A stretch of 64,000 nucleotides of DNA from Dendrolimus kikuchii (taxonomy: Eukaryota; Arthropoda; Insecta; Lepidoptera; Lasiocampidae), in NCBI GenBank assembly GCA_019925095.2, contig CM034407.1:1838210-1902209 (forward strand). The letters are read 5' to 3'. This document shows positions 10,754 through 20,994 of this stretch, piece by piece. How positions within the stretch are numbered: position 1 is the stretch's first letter; each line of letters begins with the position of its first letter. The notes beneath the pieces were generated by a model. That model ran no database searches. It saw only the letters and a list, made by a program, of their open reading frames with translations, and was not told where the DNA came from. Made by a program: the position numbers and the translations under genes.

Positions 10754-10766
10754 GTAGAATAAAGTT

Positions 10767-11107
10767 ACATACATACATAACTTCACGCCAGTTCCCTTGC
10801 GGGGTAGGCACGAACAAGAGAGTGCCATTTAGGCTTATTCTTACACACCTCACTTGCCTCTTTGACATTTATAACTCTTGTCATGCAAGCTCGTCTGTTC
10901 TTAAGGCTCCTGACATCACCTTCTGCTAGTACACGATCAATTTGATCATGGAAGGTGTGTTGTGGCCTTCCACGACTTCTGCATCCATCCACTTTTGCAT
11001 TGTATATCTGTTTAGTCATTTTTTCCACATGCCCGAACCACCGGAGCATTCCTTTCCTTACCTTCACCCCGACACTCTCTTTCAGACCAACTCTCTTTCT
11101 TACTTCG
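10767..11107 (-). mobile_element. 5'-truncated RTE-like LINE 3' end with 13-bp target duplication
   Basis: The minus-strand frame encodes the C-terminal tail found after many insect LINE reverse transcriptases (RKGMLRWFGHVEKM, SRGRPQHTFHDQIDRVL, ending YPARELA), followed by the stop and a short (ATGT)n tail at 10,767-10,778. The piece is bracketed by GTAGAATAAAGTT at 10,754-10,766 and 11,108-11,120, a perfect 13-bp target-site duplication, which proves a target-primed insertion of about 341 bp. Three further copies of this same 3' end occur at 54.8, 57.9 and 61.6 kb. Confidence 0.85.
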
Positions 11108-11120
11108 GTAGAATAAAGTT

Positions 11121-11614
11121 GTCCCAAGAAATTGTTTTTTTTTTAAGACTTCTCCGCGCCACCCTACTTATCTGGCGCAGTCGGTAGGATCGCGACACCC
11201 TATTCGTAAACCTCTTTGGAAGGGTGAAACGAAGCTTCGTTTTCCTATCGCGATCATAAGAACCTGGGTGGCTATCGCGCAGGAGCCTCTTAAATCGGGA
11301 CACCAGTGCAGTGCTAATGCAGACTACTCTACAGCAGCGAGCGAGAGTAGCAGTTCTACAAGACCCGGCTGGAGATGCAGAGAATTATAGAGTGAGTGCT
11401 TATCGTGTACCCAGTTCCTTGCTATATTTCCTGTCGATTTTTTGTCCCCTAATATTTGTGTGTTTTGTGTTCGTTCTGTAGGCTCAAATCACTATAGACA
11501 ACATTTATAAATCACTTTAATTATAATTTTATTTGAAAAACGATACGTACAACACGTTCCGCGCCCGTATTACGGAGCGGCATTCCTATTGTGTTAAGTA
11601 ATTTTGCATTTACT
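11121..11614 (+). other. possible LTR-element leader with primer-binding-like site at 11,173
   Basis: TGGCGCAGTCGGTAGGATCG at 11,173-11,192 looks like a gypsy-type primer-binding site; it also fits the RNA polymerase III A-box consensus, but no B-box or cloverleaf follows. No gag frame follows on the plus strand. The rest of the interval has no recognisable feature. Confidence 0.3.
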
Positions 11615-12348
11615 TTACAACTCACTGCAAACTGATTTTTTTATACCACGCTTAGCACACTTTTTCCCGAAGGCTGGACCCTCCCGTTGACCATGTACTT
11701 GTTGACAGCGCCTACATTTTAACTTTTGTGTACTTGTATTTCTCTGTACATACTTTCTCTGCATACTTCTCCTTTTGTTCACCTTTATATTTTCAATTCC
11801 TTGCTTGTGGCTTACTAAACTCACTAGCGCGACAAAATTCTGTTGCTTTATGAAGAGTTAAGTTTTCTATTCGCAACAATTTTTCTTGAAGTGACTTATC
11901 AGGTATACCCTGCATAATTTTGTCTCTCAAAAATTTGATCCTTCATCCTCTTCGTCTTTGAACTATAATTACAGGTGAGCAGAAGGCTTTTATAATCGGT
12001 CAAAAAGTTATCAAACGTCTCCCCTGGCTTTTAAAAGCGACTATTAAACTTTACCTCTCAAAAACTTCGTTTGACCTCAGATTGACATAAATTTCAATGG
12101 CTTTTAACAATGTCTCATAATTTCCAATCTCCTCACCTTCAAAACTAAATGTTGACAGGACCCTGGCAGACTTGATGCCCATTATGTTTCGTAGCAATGC
12201 CATTTTTTTGCCGGTTCTTGGCACACTCACAATCGCGTGCAATTCGTGCAACGTAGTTCTCAAAACTTTGCCTCCAGAGACGCCACTCATTTTTTGCATT
12301 AGTAGATTTTGTATCAAAATTCAGCGGTATTTTTATATTTTCTGACAT
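11615..12348 (-). pseudogene. decayed Mag-like gypsy gag
   Basis: Read on the minus strand with several frame changes, it gives a gag start (SENIKIPLNF, then NEWRLWRQSFENYV), the segment STFSFEGEEIGNYETLL, a part with LRDKIMQGIPDKSLQEKLL, and a damaged zinc knuckle (CRRCQQVHGQ...CAKRGIKKSVC) near 11,640-11,720. Order and spacing match Mag-lineage gag. At least three frameshifts separate the pieces and nothing of protease or RT remains. Confidence 0.7.
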
Positions 12349-12396
12349 TTTGAAACTTTAAATTTAATTTATAAAACAAACTCGCGACTGCGCCGT

Positions 12397-12512
12397 GAAA
12401 TATTAAAACGACCATTTTGCAGTATAATAGTTTATATTTTGTAATGTCACAATGACAGTAACATTTTTGACAGACTTAACACATTAAATCTATTTGACCA
12501 ATAATCGTTACA
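12397..12512 (-). repeat. short LTR of the decayed Mag-like element, with adjacent primer site
   Basis: On the minus strand the sequence starts TGTAACGATTATTGG and runs to about 12,397, where GGCGCAGTCGCGAG (12,382-12,395) follows as a primer-binding-site-like motif, then the gag start. A length near 116 bp is compatible with the very short LTRs of Mag elements. Confidence 0.45.
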
Positions 12513-12835
12513 TCAACGCCTACGGGGAGTTTCTATTATTTATGTATACCCTACCCCTCTGCCATCTCACTGCCCCGGCATTGTAACTTAAATCAGACGG
12601 TTAACTAACGAAATACACCGCTCTGCTTAGCTTCCATGGCATAACCATCCTATTACTATCCACGCCACGCAAGCCCGATAAGGTGTATCGGACTGGCTGA
12701 CGCTTATTCAAAGTATAACGGCTTGTGCGTACCGAGGCTTGGCAGACAGGGCTTTTGGAACGAGTCTAATCCTGTAAATTGTTTCTAGGGTTCTATATAC
12801 GGGCTTATATTTCTTTATGAACGAAGTCTTAATTT
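12513..12835. other. unassigned intergenic segment
   Basis: Moderately GC-rich, with no open frame of note. It resembles none of the families seen elsewhere in the window. Confidence 0.4.
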
Positions 12836-13126
12836 AAGAAGCAAATTGCTAATGCAATTGCTGCGTATCAGTCTCAATTGAAGGAGCTTTTAAAAACTGC
12901 CAAGCAAGAGAAAATTACAAAATTCTTCAAACTATTGCTGCCCTTAAGCCTTAAGATAATTAATCAAAATGTTCAAAATTTTTATTTAAATTGATATTTT
13001 ATTTATTTTGTCACCTAGGAACGTATCCCCTATAATCCCATATAAATTACCATTACGTATTCACGGTTTCTGTATTCGCGGCATATTTATGGAACATATA
13101 CCCCGCGAATAAGAGCTTTTACTGTA
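12836..13126 (+). mobile_element. pogo/Tigger-type DNA transposon, 3' terminal fragment
   Basis: The first part reads as the C-terminal tail of a Tigger-like transposase (KKQIANAIAAYQSQLKELL, KQEKITKFFK). It is followed by a terminus whose minus strand begins CAGTAAAAGCTCTTATTCGCGGGG and contains the paired GCGAATA motifs typical of Tigger inverted repeats, ending in ACTG at 13,124 next to a TA dinucleotide (13,125-13,126), the expected target site. The DDE core and the other terminus are missing. Confidence 0.7.
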
Positions 13127-13450
13127 TACAGTGGCCACCCTTCCCCTTCGTATCAGTAATAAAGTCGTTCTTTGTGCAAACGGTCGTTATCATTTCGTTA
13201 TCGTGGCATGATGGCTACTATAATTGGTAATTTAAATATTTTTGACCATAAAAGCCAAGAATGGCAGATTTTTTACGGTAAATTGGTAAATTTTAGAACA
13301 TTGAATTTAATACCGCCGAATAACGTAATACGTGCAGTACTATTAACGCATTTTTCAGGCGAAACTTACCATCTTGCTAAAAACTTAGTACATCCACGGA
13401 GTTTGGACGACGTCACCTGGTCGGAACTAATTGGCCTTTATATATTATAT
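13127..13450 (+). pseudogene. Ty3/gypsy gag N-terminal fragment
   Basis: From the ATG at about 13,205 the frame gives MATIIGNLNIFDHKSQEWQI and then LTHFSGETYHLAKNLVHPRS, the start of a gypsy gag capsid. Similarity stops near 13,445 within the ORF (13,172-13,471). The 80 bases upstream (AATAAAGTCGTTC, then TGGCATGATGG) may be the end of an LTR and a leader. The fragment abuts the Tigger terminus. Confidence 0.6.
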
Positions 13451-14640
13451 ATAATAACTGTGGGGGCGTAGAGGCCAAAGGCCCTGAATAAAAATGCGGA
13501 ATGGCGATGAAAGAGTGTAGCCACGTCGTAATTGTCCACGATTCAAAAATGAGTAGATCAAAACGGTACTCACGATTGTCCCGTCGCCACGATGCTTTTA
13601 CCAGGCCTGATATGATTATTCGAAGGTGCAGTATACCACTCGCGATGGAAATATTGTGAGTAAGAAGGCTGCGCACACGACACTACTTTTTGCGTAAAGG
13701 TGAGAATAGCCACTGATGCTTGTCGCGGGGTGCATTTTTTGGTTTAACCAGCGCGTGCAGGCGACCGCGGTGAGGTGCGGTGTGGGGCGGGGGTGAGAAC
13801 AAACCGGAGCGCGTTTGTCCACCTTTCTTTGAATTAAGGAAAATCACGAAGTGGCCCAAACATTTTGCATACATCTCATAAAATGTTCTATAATTGTTCA
13901 TCAAATTTGAAATTGAGCGCGTATCAATTTTTAGTGAATTAATTGGTAAGGATCGCTTAGCTCCACAAATGTCCTAGTCCTATATTTTGAATTACATCTA
14001 ATTTTTTCAGCAAGGTGCTATTGACATGCATATAAGTTAGCTAAGCGCATTGCAAGCACTGCTGCGCTGACAGACAAGGGGTCGGGGGCGGCGTAGTTCT
14101 GCCCTACGCGCTCTAGGATGAGGACAGTGGCGGCGGGCTCAGTGAATGAGTCTTGCCACTGGGAGCTACCGCCGAAAGTTTCCCCGTGTGGTGTCAGCGG
14201 TCACGTCTCGCGGTCAAATGGCCCCGCGGGGTTTGCGTTAATTGGCTGCCCCAAGAGGATGACAACCTCAATAAAGATCCTACAAACTTAACCTGCGGCG
14301 AGAGGTGAATTGCCTGGGTAAACCCGGTCGCTACAACGGACCACACACCTTTATCATATGTAGACCGGAAAAATACTCGTAGGATCAAGATGGCTGAATT
14401 TTAAAATTCTAAACACAACCCTGATGGAGTGCCCGCGAAGGGCGATATAGATAGATACGGCCCGAGAAGAATACAATGGATTTACAAATTGTTTGTTATA
14501 AAACGTGATGAGTGCATCATGTATCAAGTCTATTTGAGAAAAGTGATTTTATGATAAACTATAATATTTTATATATCCTACTCTGCCTTACTATAAAAAT
14601 ATATTTTTCTTGATTCATAGGAGATGAGGTGACAAATCAT
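13451..14640. other. GC-rich unassigned block
   Basis: Apart from short frames with no recognisable content, the segment 13,680-14,350 is clearly more GC-rich than its surroundings (GGGGTCGGGGGCGGCG, TGGCCCCGCGGGG). It may be a LINE 5' UTR or SINE-like element, but I cannot name it. Confidence 0.35.
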
Positions 14641-14659
14641 ACATGGAAGGTTGAATGTT

Positions 14660-15309
14660 TATCTCAAGTAATGTCTCCAAATTACGGGTACGGATCCCGA
14701 CGTAGACAAAATATTCTTCAACGTTTACAGAGATTGTGATGCAATACGAAAAGCAGGAAGAGGACCTGCCAGAGGATTTTATATTATCACGGACACGGGA
14801 CGCTCATGCACGTCGTCCACGACTGTGCCTACACGTCTAACACGTGTCGTTGTAAACCCATTGAATACCTTAAAGAATATCCACAAGAAGACAAAAAAAG
14901 TGGATTCACAGAAAAGTTAGCCATAAAACCCTCACTCAAGAGCAATAACTTGAAAAAAAAAGCTAGAGTTTGAACAGGAAACCTGTGGAATCGGATCAAC
15001 GAAGTTTATCAGAAATAATGATGGAGGAGAGACATGTCGAGATGCCTGTGAAGAAAATAAAGAACGACAAGAAAGAAAAGAAGGTATAGCAGCAAATCAT
15101 AAAAACAGAGAACGAGAGCAGCTCAGAAGAGAGCGACCAGGAACAAAACCAGGGTTACAAATCCTTGCTAGACGATATTGTGCAAGCGCACGCGTCGACG
15201 AAGGGTATAGCGAAAATATCACAATATTTGTATACAGGACAAGGCGAGTGCATTACTTTGAAGTCGCCGGGGAGTATGGCAAAACACACAATAACAAAAA
15301 TAACCAATA
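14660..15309 (+). pseudogene. densovirus NS1-like relic A (endogenous viral element candidate)
   Basis: Two adjoining frames give a run with HGHGTLMHVVHDCAY, then CRC four residues on (about 14,790-14,855), and further downstream a Lys/Glu-rich stretch followed by GYSENITIFVYRTRRVHYFE (about 15,195-15,265). A His-Asp-Cys / Cys-x-Cys cluster followed by an aromatic, Arg-Arg-rich strand resembles the N-terminal part of ambidensovirus non-structural protein NS1. A frameshift near 14,955 and stops make it non-functional. Relic B at 31.2-31.7 kb shows the same order of motifs. The viral assignment rests on my recollection of the family and could be wrong; the gene relic itself is clear. Confidence 0.4.
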
Positions 15310-15872
15310 AGCGTGTATAAACTCTAAAAACTTTCTTAGAAATTAAGTTGTAAAAAAGGGTACGGAACTCGAGTCCGTAGAGTTGTAAAAAAAACCTCTA
15401 TAGTTTTCGAAATACAGAATAATGAATTAGTATTTGAACGCCGTCATCGATGTTTGCGCGACTCGACTATACCCTTTTTTATCGCATCAAAATGACGGTA
15501 TTCCGCGGAATTACGTTGAACGCACACGAATTACTGCTTTCTCGCGATTAAAATTAATAAATAAAATAATATTAAATAAGCAACTATAAGAAGTCAGAGT
15601 GAGTTTTGCTCTGAAATTCCGCGTTTTTGATTTTTTACACGCCGTATTTTCCGATGAAAATGGTCGTCGGGATTTATGGTATGTTAATAACACTAGATAC
15701 AGACCTAGAAATGCGGATCCCAACAATGGATCAGGGAGAATAATAGTAAATAGACGGTCCCAATATTTAATATTGTAATTGTAATAATTCTAGTGTAATA
15801 AACTTTACTTACAATATTTCAGATTATTATTCCCGGCGTTATTCGCCGGCGTGAACCTACATAAATGTATTA
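15310..15872. other. AT-rich spacer
   Basis: No frame or repeat of note beyond GGGTACGGAACTCGAGTCCG near 15,358 and runs of A/T. Confidence 0.4.
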
Positions 15873-17385
15873 AGGGGTCTTTCAAATAGGGCGGGTCGAT
15901 GTTGACAGTTTGTGGCGGCCATGTTGTTTTGGCAGCATCTGTCAAACGCGTTGTTATTTCTTCAGTTACTGATGCCAAATCACCATGGCAAGTTACACGA
16001 TTGAGCAGCATGTCCAAATGATAAAATTTTATTATTAAAATGAGTGTTCGTTAGTGCAAACGTTGCGCGCATTACAACCATTTTACGGTAGACGCGGTGG
16101 CCCTTCAAAGTCGACTCTTCAACGTTTGGGGAACAAATTCGAGACGACTGCTTTGGTAAACAACCAACCAACACCCTTACATTTAAGGAAAGCCAGATCG
16201 ACCGATAACATCGCTGCTGTCTGTGACAGTGTGCAGGGGACTCCGATCCGAGTCGATTTCTCGCCGTGCATAAGAATTCGGCCTTTCGCAGACTTCAACT
16301 TGGCGAATTTTGCGTCGGGAATTGGGCCTACGCCCGTACACGCTACACCCTGATCCAACTGACCAAGGAGCTCAAAGTGAATGACCATAGACAACGCAGT
16401 TTGTTCGCTGACTGGGCTACAGAACGTTTGGAAGAGGACCCCGATTTTGGCCGAAAAATCATCTTTAGCGACAAGGCGCATTTTTGGATAAATGGTTGTT
16501 CACGCCACTGCGTAACGAAATATGATTCCCCGAGAAAGTAATTCACCCTGCACTTCCGCGTCACAACGATCAGTCTGGATCGATCCGTCGTAAACACATT
16601 ACGCATCGCGCGCGCATTTAAGATATCCCTCCAATTACACTACTAACCAAGTTCCAAGACCTCAGTGATAAGTGGCAAGTGAATCTAGTGTTATACAACA
16701 AGAGATATATAACAAGAGAATACACACTGCTGCTCCTGTGTCGCAGCAGCCCCGGTTACTCAGCTCAATCATATTATTACAAATAAGTCCATTTATCTCC
16801 AATCCCTCCTTTACCCTTGCAACCTTGAAATATGGCAATCGGCCAGATCAATGGTTTTCTTAATAAGCAAAATTGTCGTATATGGGACGACCACAACCCA
16901 CATGAGGTTCACCAGGTGGTGATGCATCCACAAAAAGTTACTGTTTGGTGCGGATTTTGGTCCGGCGGCGTCATTGGTCCGTACTTCTTCGGAACCAATG
17001 ATTGTGAGGTCATTACTGTCAACGGCGAGCGCTACAGATCAATGATTTACAAATTCTTTTGGCCTGAATTAAACGATATGGACGTGGACGACTTGTGGTT
17101 TCAACAAGACGGCGCTACGTGCCACACAATGGACATTCTGCATGAACGGTTCAAATCGTCTGGGCGTAAAAGGACATCAAGAACGAGCATGAACGTCGAT
17201 CGCGTTCGAAAGCGTGTTATGGACGACAACAACAACAAATGAATGGTGCGCATTTGCAAACGGTTGTTTTTCATAAATAAACTTCAAGAATTGCTCTTTA
17301 AATTAACATTATATAAAACGAGATTTAATTGATATTTTGTTTTTTATTTAACATCTAAAAACGAAAAACATTCTGAGATACCCCT
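15873..17385 (+). mobile_element. defective mariner-type transposon interrupted by a solo LTR
   Basis: Ends are AGGGGTCTTTCAAATAGG on the left and the inverse of AGGGGTATCTCAGAATG on the right, each next to a TA (15,871-15,872 and 17,386-17,387). The transposase can be followed from MASYTIEQHVQMIKF (about 15,985) through KIIFSDKAHFWING, then, after the LTR, NKQNCRIWDDHNPHEV, WCGFWSGGVIGPYFFG and DLWFQQDGATCHT. There are stops near the N-terminus, and the part holding the third catalytic Asp is deleted, the frame jumping to a C-terminal NGAHLQTVVFHK. It is related to, but clearly diverged from, the intact mariner at 26.3-27.6 kb. Confidence 0.85.
16497..16850 (+). repeat. BEL solo LTR (family B) with 5-bp target duplication ATGGT
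   Basis: The 354-bp insert starts TGTTCACGCCACTGCG and ends GGCCAGATCA, and is flanked by ATGGT at 16,492-16,496 and 16,851-16,855. Removing the LTR and one ATGGT restores the mariner reading HFWINGFLNKQNC. Its first 110 bp closely match the LTR at 38,585-38,694, which follows a BEL integrase, so the family is known. A solo LTR arises by recombination between the two LTRs of a full element. Confidence 0.9.
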
Positions 17386-17789
17386 TATATAACTATTCTT
17401 ATAAAAAGGATGTATGGTAATACATCATACATTCTTTTTATAAAAATGGACTGAGAAGAAATGAGCGCTAAAGAAGCAGTGGGCTGCTGTCTGCATCAAT
17501 GAAGCACTAGAGGTGGCAAAGCAGACAGTTTGTCCACATTGTCCAGTTTAGACCATAGATTGGTGGCATTGATGGGTGGACAAGAATTTGCTACTAATGA
17601 TTTAAGTTTGACAGTCAATCCATTTCCTGAACCATCGGTAAATATATTATAATATTAGATATTAAGTATATGAAATTTCATTAAAAATACTATGTACTAT
17701 ACTTGTGTCTAATTAGTGTCATCGGTTTCTATATCAGATGCTTAGTGAGGTATTTTAGTGAGGGGCATTTTACGAAGCCTATCATGAGT
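17386..17789 (+). other. hairpin and possible degenerate exon
   Basis: A 17-bp imperfect inverted repeat lies at 17,400-17,416 / 17,426-17,442 (TATAAAAAGGATGTATG and its near complement). Downstream, 17,511-17,642 reads as a coherent peptide (GGKADSLSTLSSLDHRLVAL, then GGQEFATNDLSLT, ending PFPEPS) directly before GTAAAT, a possible splice donor. I do not recognise it, and an in-frame stop lies a few codons upstream. Confidence 0.25.
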
Positions 17790-18250
17790 ACTAACCTAGT
17801 AGTTAGTTCACTAGGTGATTCAGGTTATAGCTGCACACCATATCTGTTTACTCTTGCATTATGCCCAACAACAAACATAACGAAGAAATGTACAACTGAC
17901 CATATGTATATACGAACTTGAAATTCTATAGAAAGGTGTTGTAGAAAATCGATTTCGTGGCTTTACAACCAAACTGTAGAATACCAGTGCTCATGACTAA
18001 AGAATGTTCCTTAAAGCAAAGAATTGAGTAGTCAGAATTTTATGGGAGTTTACTAGGTGATTCAGGTTATGGCTACACGCCATATCTATTTACCCCTGCG
18101 ATAAGCCCAACAACAAAAATAGAAGGATTAAATGCACAACTAGCCATATACGAACTTGAATTTCTATAGAAAAGTGTTTTAGAAACATCGATTTCGTGCA
18201 TTTACAATCAAACTGGAGAATACGAAATTATACGCAATGCAAAATCAAGA
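17790..18250 (+). pseudogene. two tandem HARBI1-like nuclease fragments
   Basis: CTAGGTGATTCAGGTTAT occurs at 17,811 and again at 18,053, a period of 242 bp. Both units read LGDSGY followed by PYLFT and then a degraded stretch, corresponding to the GDSGYPL region between the second and third catalytic residues of PIF/Harbinger nucleases. Stops and substitutions throughout. The sequence is not the same as the HARBI1-like gene at 21-23 kb. Confidence 0.6.
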
Positions 18251-18464
18251 TATGTAATTTGTCAGATAGTGTGCGTATACATAATGGATTAAATGTGCCA
18301 GTCCCTAACACAACACCCTAAGAGGAAGTGCACCACGGACAGCTTTTATAAATACAGCATGGACCAAGAATTCGTTACCATTTGAATGTAACATCTCGCG
18401 CAAACACAAGCCGTACGGGGCGCGGGGAGGGGTCTTGCCACTAGCTCATTTCTCGGAAATTTAG

Positions 18465-18665
18465 TCGCAATAGATCGCTTCACGGGGCCGCAGCGCGCTT
18501 ATTGTGTGAAACAATTTTATTTAAACAACAATTCGCTATTACTGTGAGACGCTTATTTCGCGTTGAATTCGATTTACACGACTTCAGTCAGTGTCCGAGT
18601 GTTCCTTTAATAAAGAAATGGGTGAAGAAGTTCGAAGAGACAGGATTTACAGTAAATGTGCACTG
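18465..18665 (+). pseudogene. N-terminal helix-turn-helix fragment of a mariner-like transposase
   Basis: Reads YCVKQFYLNNNS, then RRLFRVEFDLHDF and PLIKKWVKKFEETGF, the N-terminal DNA-binding part (DUF4817-like) found on many insect transposases. One stop inside; the catalytic part does not follow. Confidence 0.6.
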
Positions 18666-18925
18666 AAAAAATGGGACAGTAAAAATTAACTGTTTTAGAA
18701 CAGTTAAAATGTTTTCAGTTGTTACTACGTTTATTTCATTATCAATAACCGATTACAATCAGTTGGTCTAAATGTTTAAAAACAGTTACGGCAATACAGT
18801 ATTTTTCACTGTTTTTACATTAGAACATACTGTAAATCTCATTTAGAAAAACTGTTTTATAACAGTAACAGTAGGTCAGTTAGTTTAACTGTTACGAAGC
18901 GATTATTTTAAAGGAGCGCTGTAGA
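18666..18925. repeat. segment rich in AACAGTT/AACTGTT inverted motifs
   Basis: AACTGTTTTAGAACAGTT, several single AACAGTT or AACTGTT motifs and a GTAACAG...AACTGTTAC pair are spread over the 260 bp before the Harbinger end. This could be a small MITE; no target duplication was identified. Confidence 0.35.
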
Positions 18926-18955
18926 CCTACCATCAACTTTTAGCTAGCGATTCAA
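18926..18955 (+). repeat. Harbinger left terminal inverted repeat
   Basis: CCTACCATCAACTTTTAGC followed by CGATTCAA; pairs with 23,533-23,562. A 20-bp perfect palindrome, CAGTTTAGGTACCTAAACTG, lies just inside at 18,969-18,988 and may be a transposase-accessory binding site. Confidence 0.8.
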
Positions 18956-19690
18956 TTGCGATGCAATTCAGTTTAGGTACCTAAACTGGATCGCTTTTTT
19001 ATCGTACCATCACCTAGTTTTAACACGATCGCATTTAGATCGCTAATCCTCAAAAGAATGAACGAAAATTTGTCTCTGTTCCGTATTTGCCTCGCAATGT
19101 TAGTAAGGGACACCGCTATACGGGGAAGCTATGCGTTTCTTGCTCTGGGAGTTGCGTTCCGAAATTAAATCTAGAAGATATTTCGGTAAGTTTACGGTTA
19201 TTATCTTCGAACATTTTACTCGTTTATTATGACTAATATATACAATTAGTATTTAACTTGGTAAAAATGTAGTTTTGTAATGTTTTTTCGGCCAAGAATG
19301 TCTGTTTTCATATAACTATGCTTAATTATTTAAATACTTTTGTAAGTGCTCTTATCTCAGTTTTAGAACGCACTCGTACCTGTCATCAGTTGTTGACCGG
19401 GAATTGGTATTTTAAAAGCGCGCTTATTTTGATTTTGTTTAAAAAGTTTCAGTGTGTTTTCTAAATATAAACAATTTATAATGGTGTAAGTATTGTTAAA
19501 TGGTGTTTGTGTTAATATTCAGCCACAAATACATTGTGCAATATAATGGCACATAGTATTAGGGGCATCAATTACATTCAAAACCCCAAGCGAACCACTT
19601 AATGCTTACGTTAGTGAAATATTTCAAGTGGTTTTTTTTATATGCAGTGAACCCTCGCGACGAAGAGTTAGCTACGGCTAACTTGAGTTA

Positions 19691-20908
19691 CTTTGGGAGT
19701 TTTTAAACAGGCGGAGGGATATTGCTTTGGGCCACAATAAAACTGCTCAAGCAAGGGAATTTGCCCGACGGATGTGGGAAGAAATAGCCCTTAGCCTAAA
19801 CTCCCAAGGTGACGGTGCACAAAAAGATTGGAAAGGGTGGTGCAAAGTAAGTAAAATAATTATCAACAGTATGTTAGTAACAATAATTTATTGTTTTGTA
19901 GGTCAGCCTCGCTCTGAAGACATTGTTAAAAATTTAAAACTAAGAAATCAAATTCTTATTAATTAATTGCCTACATACCTACCTACTTTTACATAATATA
20001 AACATTTGTATTGATAGGTGAAACTTATTTCCTATTAAACATTAAAACATAGGTATGATACCTACTTAACCACCCAACTATAGACATATTTATAATTTAC
20101 AGTATTGGAATGACTACAAATGCAAGTTAAAAAAGGCGGCCGTGGCTAATCATAGGTCAATGCAGCAGACTGGAGGTGGCCCACCTAGTGGCAAACCTTT
20201 GACAGAACTTGAAAAGAAATTTATCCAGATTTTAGGTCATGATTTTGGATTAGGTTTGCCTGGAATTTTGGTTTAGCCATTCATAGAAGTAAGTTTTGTA
20301 ATTCACTTGAAACTTTTAATTAATGTTTTATGACTTTGCCTTTAAATGGGCACAGCAATATCATGGGTAGGTACCTACTTGCTTTGTAATAATAAAGTTA
20401 ATTGTATTATTTCCAGGAATCACAAGCAGACACCCAGGAGATTCCAGAGGGTGGTGGTGGTATTGCGGGTGGATCAGAGAGCATATTGACGGAGGTGAAT
20501 CTAGTGCCTTTATCCCCTCCTGCTCCTGTTGACATAAGTCAACCTAGTACATCATGGCAGCAACCTTATGTTCCACAAAATCCCACTTCTCCTATACCTA
20601 TACCTTCTACATCACCTCCACCACTTTCACCCCTCACTTCAACCCCCCTGCGTTCTCCACCCGCAGTAGCCCTGCCGAGCACTCCTCGCGGTTCCCCGCG
20701 CCGCCGCAGACGCCGGCGCGAGGCGCCTCTGACAGCGGAGGCTGCTCGTCGCGCTCTCATGCGAGAGTCCCAGCGCCGAGCAGATCTCGAGGAGCGGGAA
20801 GCCCAAAGGCGAGCTGTCGTCGATGAGCGGAACAGTGTAATGCTGCGTGAGCTCGTCGATGAAGTAAAACAAATTAAAGATCTTTTGCGAAGATGGACAG
20901 AAACCTAG
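19691..20908 (+). pseudogene. Harbinger Myb/SANT-like DNA-binding protein gene (3 exons, disrupted)
   Basis: Exon pieces with consistent splice sites: up to 19,846 (donor GTAAGT), 20,103-20,288 (acceptor TTTACAG, donor GTAAG) and 20,417-20,908 (acceptor TTTCCAG; stop TAG). The product reads LWEFLNRRRDIALGHNKTAQ, RRMWEEIALSLNSQGDG, KYWNDYKCKLKKAAV, TGGGPPSGKPLTELEKKF, then a Pro/Ser-rich linker and an Arg-rich coiled coil ending RELVDEVKQIKDLLRRW. This is the trihelix/Myb-like protein that helps Harbinger nuclease find transposon ends. Damage: a TAG at 20,274-20,276 inside exon 2 and a TAA before LWEFL upstream of the domain, so no clean start could be assigned. Confidence 0.8.
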
Positions 20909-20994
20909 GTAAGATGATAACATTATCTAAAAAAATGTACTAGCTGCATAACTTACTTATACAATATTATAAATGAAATAAAATATTTTTTGTT

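Noticed and set aside
11173..11192. tRNA gene or tRNA-derived SINE
   Set aside because: The A-box-like TGGCGCAGTCGG has no B-box or foldable cloverleaf downstream; a primer-binding site fits as well.
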